Source: Paenibacillus lemnae (lineage in GTDB: Bacteria; Bacillota; Bacilli; Paenibacillales; Paenibacillaceae). From it: a stretch of 64,000 nucleotides of DNA. Of the stretch, positions 13,064 through 22,599 are shown piece after piece. The notes under the pieces were generated by a model, which was not told the DNA's origin, did not search any database, and was given only the letters and a program-made list of their open reading frames with translations. Each line of letters starts with the position of its first letter. Position 1 is the stretch's first letter. Location: assembly GCF_012933385.1 (NCBI RefSeq), contig NZ_JABBPN010000018.1, forward strand, positions 27,688 through 91,687, read 5' to 3'. Position numbers and translations under genes: made by a program.

Positions 13064-13091
13064 GACCTGCTGCATAGCAGGTCTTTTTTTT
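13064..13091 (+). terminator. Intrinsic terminator of the pur operon
   Basis: GACCTGCT / AGCAGGTC stem (13064-13071, 13076-13083) followed by eight T residues. Confidence 0.92.
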
Positions 13092-13098
13092 AATTCAC

Positions 13099-13410
13099 GC
13101 GCAAACGTTTGTGCAATAATGAGCCATTTTTAGCATTATTCTTGCATGAAAGCTGGCAGTAAGCATATATTTTATTTAAAAAAATGTGATATCTTTCGAA
13201 AAAGAGAGAAATCAGCCGTTATATGAAGATAATTTAAAGTTAGATGGCAAAATCACTATGTGCAAACGTTTTTACAATACCTGACGTCTGTTGTATGATG
13301 TTTTCAGTGAATGAAGCGCTTTCTCATCAAAGATGGCCCAGTTTAATTTCATCTCTACATAAAATAATAGTGAGTATGAAATTTTTCTGAAATCGTTTGC
13401 GCAGATTTCA
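13099..13410 (+). promoter_or_regulatory. Promoter with three LacI-type operator-like sites (mdx operon)
   Basis: A sigma-A type promoter reads TTTACA (13271-13276), 17 bp, TATGAT (13294-13299). Three related sites share GCGCAAACG: GCGCAAACGTTTGTGC at 13099-13114, GTGCAAACGTTTTTAC at 13260-13275 touching the -35, and TGAAATCGTTTGCGCA at 13388-13403 downstream (reverse orientation), the last within a TGAAATC/GATTTCA inverted repeat. This spacing suits a looping LacI/GalR-family repressor such as a MalR-type regulator (inference). The rest of the 350-base gap holds no gene. Confidence 0.7.
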
Positions 13411-13442
13411 AAGAACGATATATCGAGAGGGGTTATCTTGGA

Positions 13443-14765
13443 ATGAAGATGAAAAAAGTTCTGACACTTGCTGCTGCGTTTACGATGGCATTCTCCATTA
13501 CAGCATGTGGAGGCGGAGGTAATACTGCATCACCTGAAACACCTGCACCGGCACCTGCACCGGCAGAAACGGCGAAAACCGATCCGCCTCCTGCAGATGC
13601 ACCTGAGTTCGCACCGGAAGAAGGCGCAAAGCTGGTAGTCTGGGAGAGTAAAGATGAAAGAGCTTATACTGACGAAGTAATTAAAGCGTTTACTGAAAAA
13701 TATGGTGTAGAAGTAACTTTGGAAGAGATGGCACCTACTGATCAGCTGACCAAGCTTTCACAGGATGGACCATCCGGTCTCGCAGCAGACGTAGTCATTT
13801 TCCCTCATGATCAGCTGGGCAGAGCTGCATCTTCAAATCTTGTGGCGCCTAACGATGTGTTTGAGGTAGAAACAATACAAGCGAATACAGAGTCTGCGAT
13901 CCAGGGCGTAACATATAACGATACATTATACGGGTATCCTCGCGCGGCTGAAACCTATCTGATGTACTACAACAAAGAATTGATCCAAGAGGCTCCTAAA
14001 AGCTTTGAAGAAGTTATTGAATTCAGCGAAGGATTCACAGACAATGCTAAAAATAAATACGGCGTTATGTGGGAAACAGGGAACCTGTACTTCACGTACC
14101 CGTTCCTGGCTTCGAATGGCGGTTATATCTTCGGAAATAACGGTACAGATGTAAAGGACATCGGTCTTAATAATGAAGGTGCAGTAAAGAGCATGGAGGT
14201 TTACCAAAGCCTGAACAAGGTGCTGCCTGTTAAAGCAGGTGACATCACTCCAGACATCAAGAGATCCCTCTTTACCGCAGGAGATCTGGCGATTGATATT
14301 AACGGTCCTTGGGAGCTGAGCGCTTACAAAGAAGCACTCGGCGACAACCTGGGTGTGGCTCCAATTCCAACGATTGCCGGGCAGCCTGCTGTATCCCTTG
14401 CCGGGATCAAAGCTTGGTATGTCAATGCCTATACTGATTATCCTAAAGCAGCCCGTCTGTTTGCAAACTTCGCAACAAATGAAGAAAATCAGCTGAAACT
14501 CAGCAGTCTGGTTGGCTCAGTTCCGACAAACAAAGCTGCTCAAGAATCTGATCAAATTAAAAATGATCCTTATGTGTCTGCATTCACCGAGCAGTTTAAC
14601 AGCTCTGTTCCAATGCCATCTGTTCCTCAGATGAACAACGTCTGGTCTCCGGTAGGCGCGGCTCTGACTGAAATTTGGGATAACAATAAGGATATCAAAG
14701 CTTCCTTGGACAACGCTGTGAAACAGCTTCAGGAACTGAACAGCGGAACAGGGGAAGCAAAATAA
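13443..14765 (+). CDS. mdxE: Maltodextrin-type ABC transporter substrate-binding lipoprotein
   Basis: Family 1 extracellular solute-binding protein of 440 residues. The signal peptide ends in the lipobox ITAC (Cys22), then a Pro/Ala-rich linker leads to a MalE-like fold (KLVVWESKDERAYTDEVIKAFTEKYG; DIKRSLFTAGDLAIDINGPWEL). GAGAGGGG lies upstream. It is followed by two permease genes; with the nearby cyclodextrin glucanotransferase, the ligand is probably maltodextrin or cyclodextrin. No ATPase gene is in the operon, so a shared MsmX-type ATPase must act in trans (inference from B. subtilis). Confidence 0.9.
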   Translation: MKMKKVLTLAAAFTMAFSITACGGGGNTASPETPAPAPAPAETAKTDPPPADAPEFAPEEGAKLVVWESKDERAYTDEVIKAFTEKYGVEVTLEEMAPTDQLTKLSQDGPSGLAADVVIFPHDQLGRAASSNLVAPNDVFEVETIQANTESAIQGVTYNDTLYGYPRAAETYLMYYNKELIQEAPKSFEEVIEFSEGFTDNAKNKYGVMWETGNLYFTYPFLASNGGYIFGNNGTDVKDIGLNNEGAVKSMEVYQSLNKVLPVKAGDITPDIKRSLFTAGDLAIDINGPWELSAYKEALGDNLGVAPIPTIAGQPAVSLAGIKAWYVNAYTDYPKAARLFANFATNEENQLKLSSLVGSVPTNKAAQESDQIKNDPYVSAFTEQFNSSVPMPSVPQMNNVWSPVGAALTEIWDNNKDIKASLDNAVKQLQELNSGTGEAK

Positions 14766-14801
14766 AAAAAGAATAGTAAAAATGTTTGTGAAAAAGATGT
14801 T

Positions 14802-14824
14802 CACCCGCCGTAAGCCGGCGGGTG
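14802..14824 (+). other. Intercistronic hairpin after the binding-protein gene
   Basis: CACCCGCCG (14802-14810) pairs with CGGCGGGTG (14816-14824) with no T-run behind it. Such hairpins often raise the level of the upstream binding-protein mRNA segment relative to the permeases. Confidence 0.6.
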
Positions 14825-14860
14825 ATTCCTCGATTATACGGAGAGGAGAATGGATGGAGC

Positions 14861-16174
14861 ATGCGTCAACATCGAACAACAGCAGCCGTATTGTCTGCAA
14901 TATGTATGGGATTCGGTCAGTTGTATAATCGCCAATGGATTAAGGGAATCATCTTAAGCTTAATTGGAATCGCAGGCTTGTATTTTTTCATTACAAGTAT
15001 TGGAGGTTACCTCTGGGGAATTATCACGCTTGGAGAAAAAGGCAATCATTTTGAAATGGTTGACGGAATGAACAAGCTTGTACGAGGCGATCACTCAATT
15101 GAACTGATGATTGAAGGGCTGATCGTACTGCTCTTGCTTGCTCTTTATCTGATTGCATATTATGCAAATATTAAAAATGCATACAACGCGGGAAAGCAAA
15201 GGGATTTGGGCCAAAAGCCTAATACGTTCATGAAAACCCTTAACTATATTTTTGAAGTCAAATTTGCGCAATCCTTTCTAACTCTCCCGGCGATTGGGAT
15301 TCTATTCTTTACGATTATGCCAATTATCTTCATGGTCATGCTGGCCTTTACTAATTATTCCGCACCGAACAATACACCTCCTGCCAATCTTGTGGATTGG
15401 GTTGGTTTTGAAACATTCACCAGCCTGGTTGCTCTAAAATCGTGGAGCCATACGTTTTATGGCGTACTGATATGGACCCTTATCTGGGCTGTACTGGCTA
15501 CAGTTACCACATATTTCGGCGGTATGATGGTAGCGCTTCTTATTCAGCAAAAAGGCATTCGCTTTAAAGGCGTATGGCGCGTTATTCTCATTATCCCGTA
15601 TGCAATTCCTCAGCTGATCTCTCTGCTGGTCATGCGCAACCTGTTTAACGGCCAGTTCGGTCCGATCAACCAATATTTTAAATATTTTGGACTTGATGGT
15701 CTTCCTTGGCTGACGGATCCATTCTGGGCGAAGGTAACGGTAATTGTCGTTAATATGTGGGTCGGTATCCCGGTATCAATGCTCCTAATTATCAGTGTAT
15801 TAACAACCATCCCGAAAGACCTTTACGAAGCAGCGGAGGTTGATGGTGCTACAGGGTACCGGAAATTCAAAATCATTACCCTGCCGATGATCCTGTTCTC
15901 GACAGCTCCGGTGCTGATTGCACAGTTTGCCGGAAACATTAATAACTTTAACGCGATTTTCCTGCTGACCAATGGTAATCCAGTGGTCGGAGACTATCAA
16001 TATGCTGGAGCCACAGACCTGCTCGTTACCTGGCTCTATAAGCTGACACTGGATCAAGAGCGATATAATATGGCCTCTGCTGTCGGCATCATCATTTTCC
16101 TGATTATCGCGAGCTTCTCCATTTACAACTACCGCAGATCGAGATCGTTTAAAGAGGAGGACATGATTCAATAA
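14861..16174 (+). CDS. mdxF: Maltodextrin ABC transporter permease, MalF type
   Basis: Membrane permease of about 437 residues. The N-terminal part adds hydrophobic helices (AAVLSAICMGFGQLYNRQW...) before the core, as in MdxF-like proteins. The EAA loop EAAEVDGATGYRKFKIITLPM contacts the ATPase. I favour ATG 14861; the frame is open to GTG 14822, but that codon lies in the intercistronic hairpin. The stop overlaps the next start by one base (TAATG). Confidence 0.9.
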   Translation: MRQHRTTAAVLSAICMGFGQLYNRQWIKGIILSLIGIAGLYFFITSIGGYLWGIITLGEKGNHFEMVDGMNKLVRGDHSIELMIEGLIVLLLLALYLIAYYANIKNAYNAGKQRDLGQKPNTFMKTLNYIFEVKFAQSFLTLPAIGILFFTIMPIIFMVMLAFTNYSAPNNTPPANLVDWVGFETFTSLVALKSWSHTFYGVLIWTLIWAVLATVTTYFGGMMVALLIQQKGIRFKGVWRVILIIPYAIPQLISLLVMRNLFNGQFGPINQYFKYFGLDGLPWLTDPFWAKVTVIVVNMWVGIPVSMLLIISVLTTIPKDLYEAAEVDGATGYRKFKIITLPMILFSTAPVLIAQFAGNINNFNAIFLLTNGNPVVGDYQYAGATDLLVTWLYKLTLDQERYNMASAVGIIIFLIIASFSIYNYRRSRSFKEEDMIQ

Positions 16175-17016
16175 TGGGAATCAAGCTGAAGAACACTATT
16201 CGTCTGACGCTCAGTTACATTCTTCTCGTTATCATTGCTATCTGCTGTATTTATCCAGCTGCTTGGGTAATTCTTTCATCTTTACGTCCAGGTAAGTCCT
16301 TGTACAGTAAGACGTTCATTCCGGAAACCTTTACAATATCACATTATCAGGAACTGTTTACGTCTAAAACATTTATGTTTACGACCTGGTATGGCAACAC
16401 ATTGAAAATTGCTGTCATATCCATGCTGATTGGTACCCTGCTGGTACTGCTGACCAGCTACTCGGTCTCCCGTTTCCGGTTTAAAGGACGCAAGAATGCA
16501 TTGTCCACCATTCTCGTGCTGGGAATGTTCCCGGGATTTATGAGCATGATTGCGATTTACATTCTGCTGAACTCCCTTGAGCTGCTGAATACGCATATGG
16601 CATTGATTATAGTGTATGCGGCAGGTGCCCCCCTCGGAGGTACATTGATTATGAAGGGATTTCTGGATACCATCCCTCGGAGTCTGGATGAGGCGGCCAA
16701 GATTGACGGGGCAACGAATTTTGCGATTTTCCGCAAAATCATTCTTCCGCTCTCCAAGCCGATGATCACCTACATGGCACTGACGCTGTTTGTCGGTCCC
16801 TGGGTTGATTTTATCTTCGCCCGTCTGGTGCTTCGGACACCGGAGAATTGGACACTGGCTGTTGGCCTGTGGGATTTAGTCAACTCTCAGCAGAATAGTA
16901 ACTTTACGCTTTTTGCGGCAGCGTCCGTACTCATCGCACTGCCGATTACGATTTTGTTCGTATTCCTGCAGCGTCTGCTGGTAGACGGCATGACGGCAGG
17001 AGCAAGCAAAGGCTAA
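16174..17016 (+). CDS. mdxG: Maltodextrin ABC transporter permease, MalG type
   Basis: Partner permease of 280 residues with six predicted membrane segments and the EAA loop EAAKIDGATNFAIFRKIILPL. It is coupled to the previous gene by TAATG and followed by a terminator-like hairpin, so the transport operon is binding protein-permease-permease. Confidence 0.93.
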   Translation: MGIKLKNTIRLTLSYILLVIIAICCIYPAAWVILSSLRPGKSLYSKTFIPETFTISHYQELFTSKTFMFTTWYGNTLKIAVISMLIGTLLVLLTSYSVSRFRFKGRKNALSTILVLGMFPGFMSMIAIYILLNSLELLNTHMALIIVYAAGAPLGGTLIMKGFLDTIPRSLDEAAKIDGATNFAIFRKIILPLSKPMITYMALTLFVGPWVDFIFARLVLRTPENWTLAVGLWDLVNSQQNSNFTLFAAASVLIALPITILFVFLQRLLVDGMTAGASKG

Positions 17017-17055
17017 GTCTTATATATCAATAATTCTACCAAGAGAAATGACATC

Positions 17056-17090
17056 AAGAGACACAGGCTGAATCATGCTGTGTCTCTTTG
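17056..17090 (+). terminator. Terminator-like hairpin after the transport operon
   Basis: AAGAGACACAG (17056-17066) pairs with CTGTGTCTCTT (17078-17088), followed by a short T-rich tract (TGTTCT). It lies 34 bases before the chemoreceptor start. Confidence 0.7.
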
Positions 17091-17121
17091 TTCTAACAGA
17101 AGAAAACTGGGGGTACATAAC

Positions 17122-19155
17122 GTGGATATGAAGCGCTTACAATTTAAGTCGGTTGGAATGAAGCTGTTTGTGGTTTTTTTTGCAGCCATTGTATTGTTGT
17201 CTTCAGTATTGGGGTGGATTTCCTATTCTGTTTCCAGAGACACGGTACTGGAGCAGGTATCGGAGGCTACGTTGGGACAGGTCGCTCAGGCTGGGGACAA
17301 GATTGACTTCTTGTTCGCACAATATGAAGGGTTGTCGAAGCAGCTGGCGGTAGATACGTTACTTCGTGAGGATCTCGTTACGGTCAGTAATCCTGGTGTA
17401 GGCATCGTGGAGAAGACAGCTTCTGAGACGCGAATCCGCGAACGGTTGAATGGCATTGTCAATATGGATAATAAGCTGCAGGGTGTGCGTCTTGTAGCCC
17501 TGAATCTCGGAACCTCGAACTCGTACAGCTCGGTTGGAGCATCAGGTACCACGTCATCGGAAGCGATTAAGACAAAAATAGATCAGGTTGTGAAGGCCAA
17601 TGGGCAGACCGTCTGGTTCCCATCCGAGGCCAAAGGTTTCATGGGAAATGAAACAAAGGCGACAATCAGTATGGGACGTTTGCTGAAGAACCTGAATTTC
17701 CCACAGGCGACCTATGTATTAGTCATGGATGTGAAGGAACGCGCTATTGGTGACATGCTGGGTAATGTCCAAATTGGTCAGAACGGCAAGCTTCGGGTAC
17801 TGACAGCGGAAAACCGGATTGTTTACGATCCGGATGTGAATAACCTGATGCAGACTTCTGAAATCGTTGTGCCTGCAAATAGCGGAGATCAGGGAACATT
17901 TTATACCGAGCAGGATCAAATGGTCGTGTATCAGCAGATGAAGACCGCACCTTGGCTTCTGGCCGGATATGCGCCTTCCGGGGACTTTTTGCAGGCAACG
18001 GACAAGCTGTGGATGGTAACACTGATTGTTGTTGGAGCTGCTATTCTCATCGCCGTGCTGATTGGCTTGTATATGATGAGGGATATCGGCAAACCGCTGA
18101 ACGACATTTGTCTGTTAATGGAAGAAGGAGAGCAGGGCAATCTGCAGGTAAGGACAAGCTTTCATCGGCAGGACGAAATCGGCAGGCTGGGGAAAAGCTT
18201 TAACCGCATGATGGAGCAGATATCAAACCTCGCGGATCAGACCCGGTTGTCTGCTCAACAGGTGCTGCTAACAGCGGGAGAGCTTGCTGAAGTGTCCCGG
18301 AGTACCTCCCAGTCTGCCGGGGAAATCGCTGCTGCGATGGAACAGATTTCGCAGGGTGCCGGAAGCTTGGCGGTTCAGGCAGAGCAAGAGAATCATCTGG
18401 CTGATCATATCGGAACTCAAATGAGCAGGGTGACAGAGTCCAATACCATTATGCAGGGAGCCGCAGATGATGTGCTTGAGGTTGCCGGTGTGGGCAGCGG
18501 GCATATGACCCGATTGGTAGAGAAAACGGAACAGATTAATCGTGTGAACCGTAAAATCGTTCATGATGCCGAGCAGCTCAAGGAAAAAACGTCTTCTATT
18601 CATAAAATATTGGAACTCATGAACGAGATCACGAAACAAACCAATATCCTGTCGATGAATGCGACGATTGAAGCAGCCAGAGCGGGCGCGGCAGGAAAAG
18701 GATTTATGGTTGTGGCTGATGAGATCCGGGAGCTGGCCGTGCGTTCCAAGCAATCTATTGGAACGGTAGCTGCCATTACAATGGAGATACATCAGGAGGT
18801 TCAGCATGCGGTGGATGCTCTGAAAAATTCCTCTCCGATGTTTGATGAGCAGCTGCATTCCGTCCAGGAGGCTCAAGAGGTGTTCGGAAATGTGCGGCAG
18901 CAGATGGACGGATTTCTTTCAGAAATACAGGATTCCACGACATCGATACAGGGACTTCTGGACTCTCAGAAGCTGTTGACGGATTCCATCACATCCGGTG
19001 CATCCATTGTGCAAGAAACGAATGCCGCCACGGAGGAGGTTGCTTCCATGTCCGCCGAGCAGCATCGGGTAAGCGAGAGACTCGTGTCATTGTCCGGCAC
19101 GCTGGAAAAACTGTCAAAACAGCTGGAAGAGTCACTGGTGCGTTTTCGGACATAG
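17122..19155 (+). CDS. Methyl-accepting chemotaxis protein
   Basis: Chemoreceptor of about 677 residues. Membrane helix 1 is at residues ~12-32 (LFVVFFAAIVLLSSVLGWI), followed by an extracellular Cache-like sensor (~35-290), helix 2 at ~295-319, a HAMP domain, and a long signalling coiled coil with the conserved tip QTNILSMNATIEAARAG near residue 508. The start is GTG 17122 with CTGGGGG upstream. It follows the sugar-transport operon, so the ligand may be a sugar or its binding protein (inference). Confidence 0.93.
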   Translation: MDMKRLQFKSVGMKLFVVFFAAIVLLSSVLGWISYSVSRDTVLEQVSEATLGQVAQAGDKIDFLFAQYEGLSKQLAVDTLLREDLVTVSNPGVGIVEKTASETRIRERLNGIVNMDNKLQGVRLVALNLGTSNSYSSVGASGTTSSEAIKTKIDQVVKANGQTVWFPSEAKGFMGNETKATISMGRLLKNLNFPQATYVLVMDVKERAIGDMLGNVQIGQNGKLRVLTAENRIVYDPDVNNLMQTSEIVVPANSGDQGTFYTEQDQMVVYQQMKTAPWLLAGYAPSGDFLQATDKLWMVTLIVVGAAILIAVLIGLYMMRDIGKPLNDICLLMEEGEQGNLQVRTSFHRQDEIGRLGKSFNRMMEQISNLADQTRLSAQQVLLTAGELAEVSRSTSQSAGEIAAAMEQISQGAGSLAVQAEQENHLADHIGTQMSRVTESNTIMQGAADDVLEVAGVGSGHMTRLVEKTEQINRVNRKIVHDAEQLKEKTSSIHKILELMNEITKQTNILSMNATIEAARAGAAGKGFMVVADEIRELAVRSKQSIGTVAAITMEIHQEVQHAVDALKNSSPMFDEQLHSVQEAQEVFGNVRQQMDGFLSEIQDSTTSIQGLLDSQKLLTDSITSGASIVQETNAATEEVASMSAEQHRVSERLVSLSGTLEKLSKQLEESLVRFRT

Positions 19156-19268
19156 GGAATTCAACCAAATATAAATATTAAAGTTGAAATTATAAAAAAC
19201 CTGTTTTTTTTACTATAACTATGTTAGTATCCATATTATTACATGGTACAAAAAGGGAGATGATTCGC

Positions 19269-19736
19269 ATGGATAAAAGATTTGGTTTTTTGTTCATTAT
19301 CGCTGTAGTTATTGTTGCTTCATCCTTTTTTTATTTCAACACAACAAGTCAAGCTTCGCCACCAGATGAAAAAGAGGTTAAAGAGATTTTTGAGAAATAC
19401 TTCGATGCGATTGAGAAAGGAGATGTTGACACTGCTATTGGTCTTGTTATCGATACGAGGTATCAAGATATAGGAAGCCAACGAGCTGGATATCAAACAG
19501 CAGTTAAAGAAGATGTAATTTACAGCATTGAAATCGATTCCATTGATCAAGGTGACTCGAGCTTTATGAGCAATGCCGTTAACAAGAGGCTTGCTGAGGA
19601 ATATGAAGACAGATATTTTGTCGATTTGGCTGTAGAGAATAAGACAAATGGAGAGTTTAAAATTACAATGCCAATCGTCAAGAATCAGGGAGAATGGAAA
19701 ATTTTAATTTTACCGACGGAAATTCCAGCTGCTTAA
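19269..19736 (+). CDS. Small exported/anchored protein with NTF2-like pattern
   Basis: A 155-residue protein that I cannot assign to a family with confidence. An N-terminal hydrophobic segment (FGFLFIIAVVIVASSFFYF) is a signal anchor; the outside part opens with KEIFEKYFDAIEKGDVDTAIGL, a helix pattern common in NTF2-like/DUF4878-type lipid- or wall-associated proteins, and resembles the VPEVITKYVKSINSKDW region of the protein encoded at 60335. The start is ATG 19269 with GGGAGA 9 bases upstream. A terminator follows. Confidence 0.7.
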   Translation: MDKRFGFLFIIAVVIVASSFFYFNTTSQASPPDEKEVKEIFEKYFDAIEKGDVDTAIGLVIDTRYQDIGSQRAGYQTAVKEDVIYSIEIDSIDQGDSSFMSNAVNKRLAEEYEDRYFVDLAVENKTNGEFKITMPIVKNQGEWKILILPTEIPAA

Positions 19737-19744
19737 ATACAATT

Positions 19745-19790
19745 GACCCTCTCACAAGAGTGAAGATCTGTGAGAGGGTCTTCTTATTTT
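19745..19790 (+). terminator. Terminator between convergent genes
   Basis: An 11-bp perfect stem, GACCCTCTCAC (19745-19755) with GTGAGAGGGTC (19770-19780), then TTCTTATTTT. It may serve both strands. Confidence 0.85.
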
Positions 19791-19821
19791 GTGGATCAAA
19801 TTAAGTTGTTTTGTTTAATGC

Positions 19822-21960
19822 TTACGGCTGCCAGTTCACATTAACTGTAGCTGTTCCGGAGGCTGGAGCTGTGAAGGTACGGTTGCTGCCGCCTTCCCAC
19901 GTGGTTGTGGAACCGCTCTTTTTCAGGAATTTGTAGTTAATGGTTGCTCCGGCTGGAACACTGACATCATAGTACCAGGTTGGATACTGCGTGATAACCT
20001 GGTTGTACATTGGACCGATGGCCTTGGCAGGATCCCAATTGCCCAGTTCGCTGACACTGCCAGCCAGGTATACATTTTGGCCGAGGGAGGTCGTGGCACC
20101 ATTCACGATAAAGCGTACGGTGACCTGCTCTCCTGTAAGAACTTCAAAATTATCGTAAATATTGCTTTGCGTTCCGCCCGCATTGGCTACCTTGACATTG
20201 TACTTGCCTGGGGTAACGGCAGGGATATTTACTTTAATCTGGCTGTCTTCCCAAGCTGTAATGTTCGTTCCTGTAACTGCTGTCGTTCCGAAATATACAG
20301 TGCCTTTGGTCGTACCGAAGCCGCGTCCATCGATTGTAACGGTTGTTCCGGCTTTCGCCATCATTGGGCCTACATGGCCAATGACTGGTGTAGTTTGAGC
20401 ATTCGTTTTCTCCCATACTGCTACAGCGCCTGCACCAAGGGTAAAGGTGTTCACAGCACCGTTACTGCCAGCAGTGATCGAGCTGCCGCCCAGTGTGCCG
20501 CCGAGAACATCGGTGTAAGTTCCAGCAGGCAGGGACGTATTCAAACCGCTGATGGAAGCCGAAGTGCTCAGGTTGCGGTTAATGGCAACAACAGCTGTGC
20601 TTGATCCGAACTTACGTTCATAGATGATGACATCATTATTGATCCAGCGCTCCTGTGTTGAACCATATGCGATGGCCGGATTGGATTTACGCAATGGAGC
20701 TAATTTTTTAACTACGTTATAAGCAGTGGTCGATGTGGAGAACGAAGAGATGCGAGCACGGTTAGCAGGATCGTTTCCGCCAGCCATATACTGCTCGGTT
20801 CCATAATAGATGGCTGGTACGCCGCGGGAGGTCAGCGTAAAGGCAAGTGCTTGCTCCAGTTTGCGGTTGATGCCGGTGTGGAATCGTTCCATATCATGGT
20901 TATCGATGAAGGTAACCTGGTCATCAACTTGAGCGTAATCCACTGCGGTACCGTTCAGCATAGCATTCAGGCCGTACATATTATCTGTGCCGTCACGGAA
21001 TACCTGGCGGGTCTTCTGAGCAAAGCGGAAATCCAGGAGGCTCATGCCGATTTCGTTTGCGAATTTATGATTTTCCGCGCTTACTTCATTTGCACCCAGA
21101 AACCATTCCCCGAAAGTGAAGACTGGCTTGTAGTTGTTAATCGTGGCCATGAAGCTCTTCTGCCAGCCGAACGGCATATGCTTAACAGCGTCCACCCGGA
21201 TGCCGTCGATGCCGAGGTCGAGCCACATTTTCACGGCGTCTTTCAAATACTTGTCTACAGTGCTGTTGTTATGGTTCAGGTCCGCGAGATCATAGAGGTT
21301 TTTATAAATGCCATTTTCCGTGGAGGAGAAGTCGGTGCCTCCGTTATGATGGAACAGGTTTTGCGTATCGTTCGTGTAGCCGCCGAGCAGGGTGCCGTTA
21401 TTATACAGCTTGCCGTTCTCTGCAAAGGATGGGGCATCAGAGGAAGCAGGAGAGGTGTGGTTTGGTGCAAAATCAATGACAACTTTGATATTCTTGGCAT
21501 GTGCAGCTGAAATCAGATTCTGAAAATCGGTGAGGGTACCGTAGGCTGGATTGGTTTTCTTGAAATCCCTTGCCCAGTATCCGTGATACGCCGTGTTGTT
21601 CACGCCGGAATAGTTAATGACACTATAAATATTCTCTACAGGCTGAGAGATCCAGATGGCGGTAATGCCCATGCCGGTCAGGTACCCATCGTTGATTTTG
21701 TTAATAATCCCCTGCCAGTCGCCGCCACAGTACAGCCTAAGATTGGTGCAGGTGCCATCAAATGCCGATCCGGTCGGGTTGTTTGCGGCATTTCCATCGG
21801 AGAAGCGATCCGTGAAGATTTGGTAAATGACGTCTGTGCTGAAGTTCTGCTTGTTGGAGACGGAGGTATCCGGTGCTGCATGGGCTGGTGTGAACAAGCC
21901 GGCGGAAAGGGAGAGGGCGAGTGCTATTGCGGCGGAAATACGGGACCATTTTTTCATCAT
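19822..21960 (-). CDS. cgt: Cyclodextrin glucanotransferase (EC 2.4.1.19), secreted
   Basis: Converts starch to cyclodextrins. It has 712 residues with a signal peptide ending PAHA (residue 28), so a mature protein of 684, two fewer than the B. circulans enzyme (a gap near RFHTGINRK). Domains: A/B glycoside hydrolase family 13, C, D (IPT-like, [22 protein letters not shown]) and E, a C-terminal CBM20 starch-binding domain ending NVNWQP. Catalytic residues are visible as Asp in GIRVDAVKH, Glu in FGEWF and Asp in FIDNHD (mature 229, 257, 328). I start at ATG 21960 with AAGGAGGC 8 bases upstream; the frame is open further up but non-coding in character. CGTase-specific sequence runs throughout, which separates it from plain alpha-amylase. 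Confidence 0.97.
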   Translation of the reverse strand: MMKKWSRISAAIALALSLSAGLFTPAHAAPDTSVSNKQNFSTDVIYQIFTDRFSDGNAANNPTGSAFDGTCTNLRLYCGGDWQGIINKINDGYLTGMGITAIWISQPVENIYSVINYSGVNNTAYHGYWARDFKKTNPAYGTLTDFQNLISAAHAKNIKVVIDFAPNHTSPASSDAPSFAENGKLYNNGTLLGGYTNDTQNLFHHNGGTDFSSTENGIYKNLYDLADLNHNNSTVDKYLKDAVKMWLDLGIDGIRVDAVKHMPFGWQKSFMATINNYKPVFTFGEWFLGANEVSAENHKFANEIGMSLLDFRFAQKTRQVFRDGTDNMYGLNAMLNGTAVDYAQVDDQVTFIDNHDMERFHTGINRKLEQALAFTLTSRGVPAIYYGTEQYMAGGNDPANRARISSFSTSTTAYNVVKKLAPLRKSNPAIAYGSTQERWINNDVIIYERKFGSSTAVVAINRNLSTSASISGLNTSLPAGTYTDVLGGTLGGSSITAGSNGAVNTFTLGAGAVAVWEKTNAQTTPVIGHVGPMMAKAGTTVTIDGRGFGTTKGTVYFGTTAVTGTNITAWEDSQIKVNIPAVTPGKYNVKVANAGGTQSNIYDNFEVLTGEQVTVRFIVNGATTSLGQNVYLAGSVSELGNWDPAKAIGPMYNQVITQYPTWYYDVSVPAGATINYKFLKKSGSTTTWEGGSNRTFTAPASGTATVNVNWQP

Positions 21961-22072
21961 CGTAAAATGCCTCCTTAAATATGTGGTTTTCTTATGTAGG
22001 GCCAAGATGCGGATCTCACGACTTGTTCTGTCCTGCAGGCTGGGGCTATCATCCTCCTTGCTATGAAGACCA

Positions 22073-22109
22073 CAAAAACCCCGGCGTCTCAAGAAGAGAT
22101 ACCGGGGTT
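22073..22109 (-). terminator. Terminator-like hairpin inside the cgt leader
   Basis: On the minus strand AACCCCGG ... CCGGGGTT is followed directly by TTTTT. It lies between the cgt promoter and the ribosome-binding site, about 60 nt from the predicted transcription start, so it would cut the transcript unless it is bypassed. Confidence 0.75.
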
Positions 22110-22177
22110 GTCCAATCACCTATAAGGCGCTGAAGCATGGCCCTCAAATTAATCTAGTTATTTCCAGTTGCAAGAAT

Positions 22178-22207
22178 ATTTTATGAGAAAGCGCCTTCAT
22201 TTGTCAA
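22178..22207 (-). promoter_or_regulatory. Predicted cgt promoter
   Basis: Minus strand TTGACA, 18 bp, TAAAAT. The spacer contains GGCGCTTTC, near-palindromic; it does not fit the usual CcpA cre spacing well. It predicts a leader of about 210 nt before cgt. Confidence 0.65.
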
Positions 22208-22364
22208 CAAAAACAATCAAAATTTTATAATAAAACTTATAATATTCTCAAAAATGTATGATTATAGATCATAAGATGGGGGAATTTGCAGATCTGGATG
22301 TCAACTGTATGTGAATTCGCCTAAAGAGAAAGGAAAGTTTTTGTGAATAGTTCCAATTTATATA

Positions 22365-22393
22365 CTGACACTGCATGATTCCTCTGATATAAT
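22365..22393 (+). promoter_or_regulatory. Predicted sigma-A promoter
   Basis: CTGACA, 17 bp, TATAAT. It lies 200 bases before the dioxygenase gene, but a hairpin/T-rich stop follows within 90 bases (next feature). Confidence 0.65.
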
Positions 22394-22399
22394 AAATTA

Positions 22400-22485
22400 C
22401 GTTACGGGGGAACACGTACGGTATAACTTCAGAGATATAGAACTAGGAGAGGCCTGCCAGTGATGGACAGGTCTCTTTATATTTT
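22400..22485 (+). ncRNA. Candidate short RNA or attenuated leader
   Basis: It would run from just after the promoter at 22365-22393 to the hairpin AGAGGCCTG (22448-22456) / CAGGTCTCT (22468-22476) and TTTATATTTT. About 85 nt, no open frame of note. It may be an independent small RNA or the attenuated start of the downstream operon. Confidence 0.35.
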
Positions 22486-22532
22486 CTGATCTGTTGCATT
22501 TTCAGAAATTCATGATATTATTAACTCATAAA

Positions 22533-22550
22533 TATCTTAATATTAAGATA
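22533..22550 (+). promoter_or_regulatory. MhqR-type operator (perfect palindrome)
   Basis: TATCTTAATATTAAGATA is an 18-bp perfect palindrome. Its outer TATCT...AGATA with 8 bases between matches the MarR/DUF24-independent MhqR box known in B. subtilis (tATCT-N8-AGATa), and the genes behind it are MhqO/MhqD-like. It lies about 50 bases upstream of the first start codon. Confidence 0.65.
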
Positions 22551-22599
22551 AATTCAGGGAAGAATAAGCGGTAAACGCAAAAGTCAGGAGGAGAATGAT

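Noticed and set aside
19822..21960. Plain alpha-amylase
   Set aside because: The mature protein matches CGTase along its full length, including domains D and E and the CGTase N-terminus [15 protein letters not shown], rather than a shorter amylase.
22178..22207. CcpA cre site in the cgt promoter
   Set aside because: GGCGCTTTC looks cre-like, but the outer TG...CA halves are 16 bases apart rather than the expected 14.
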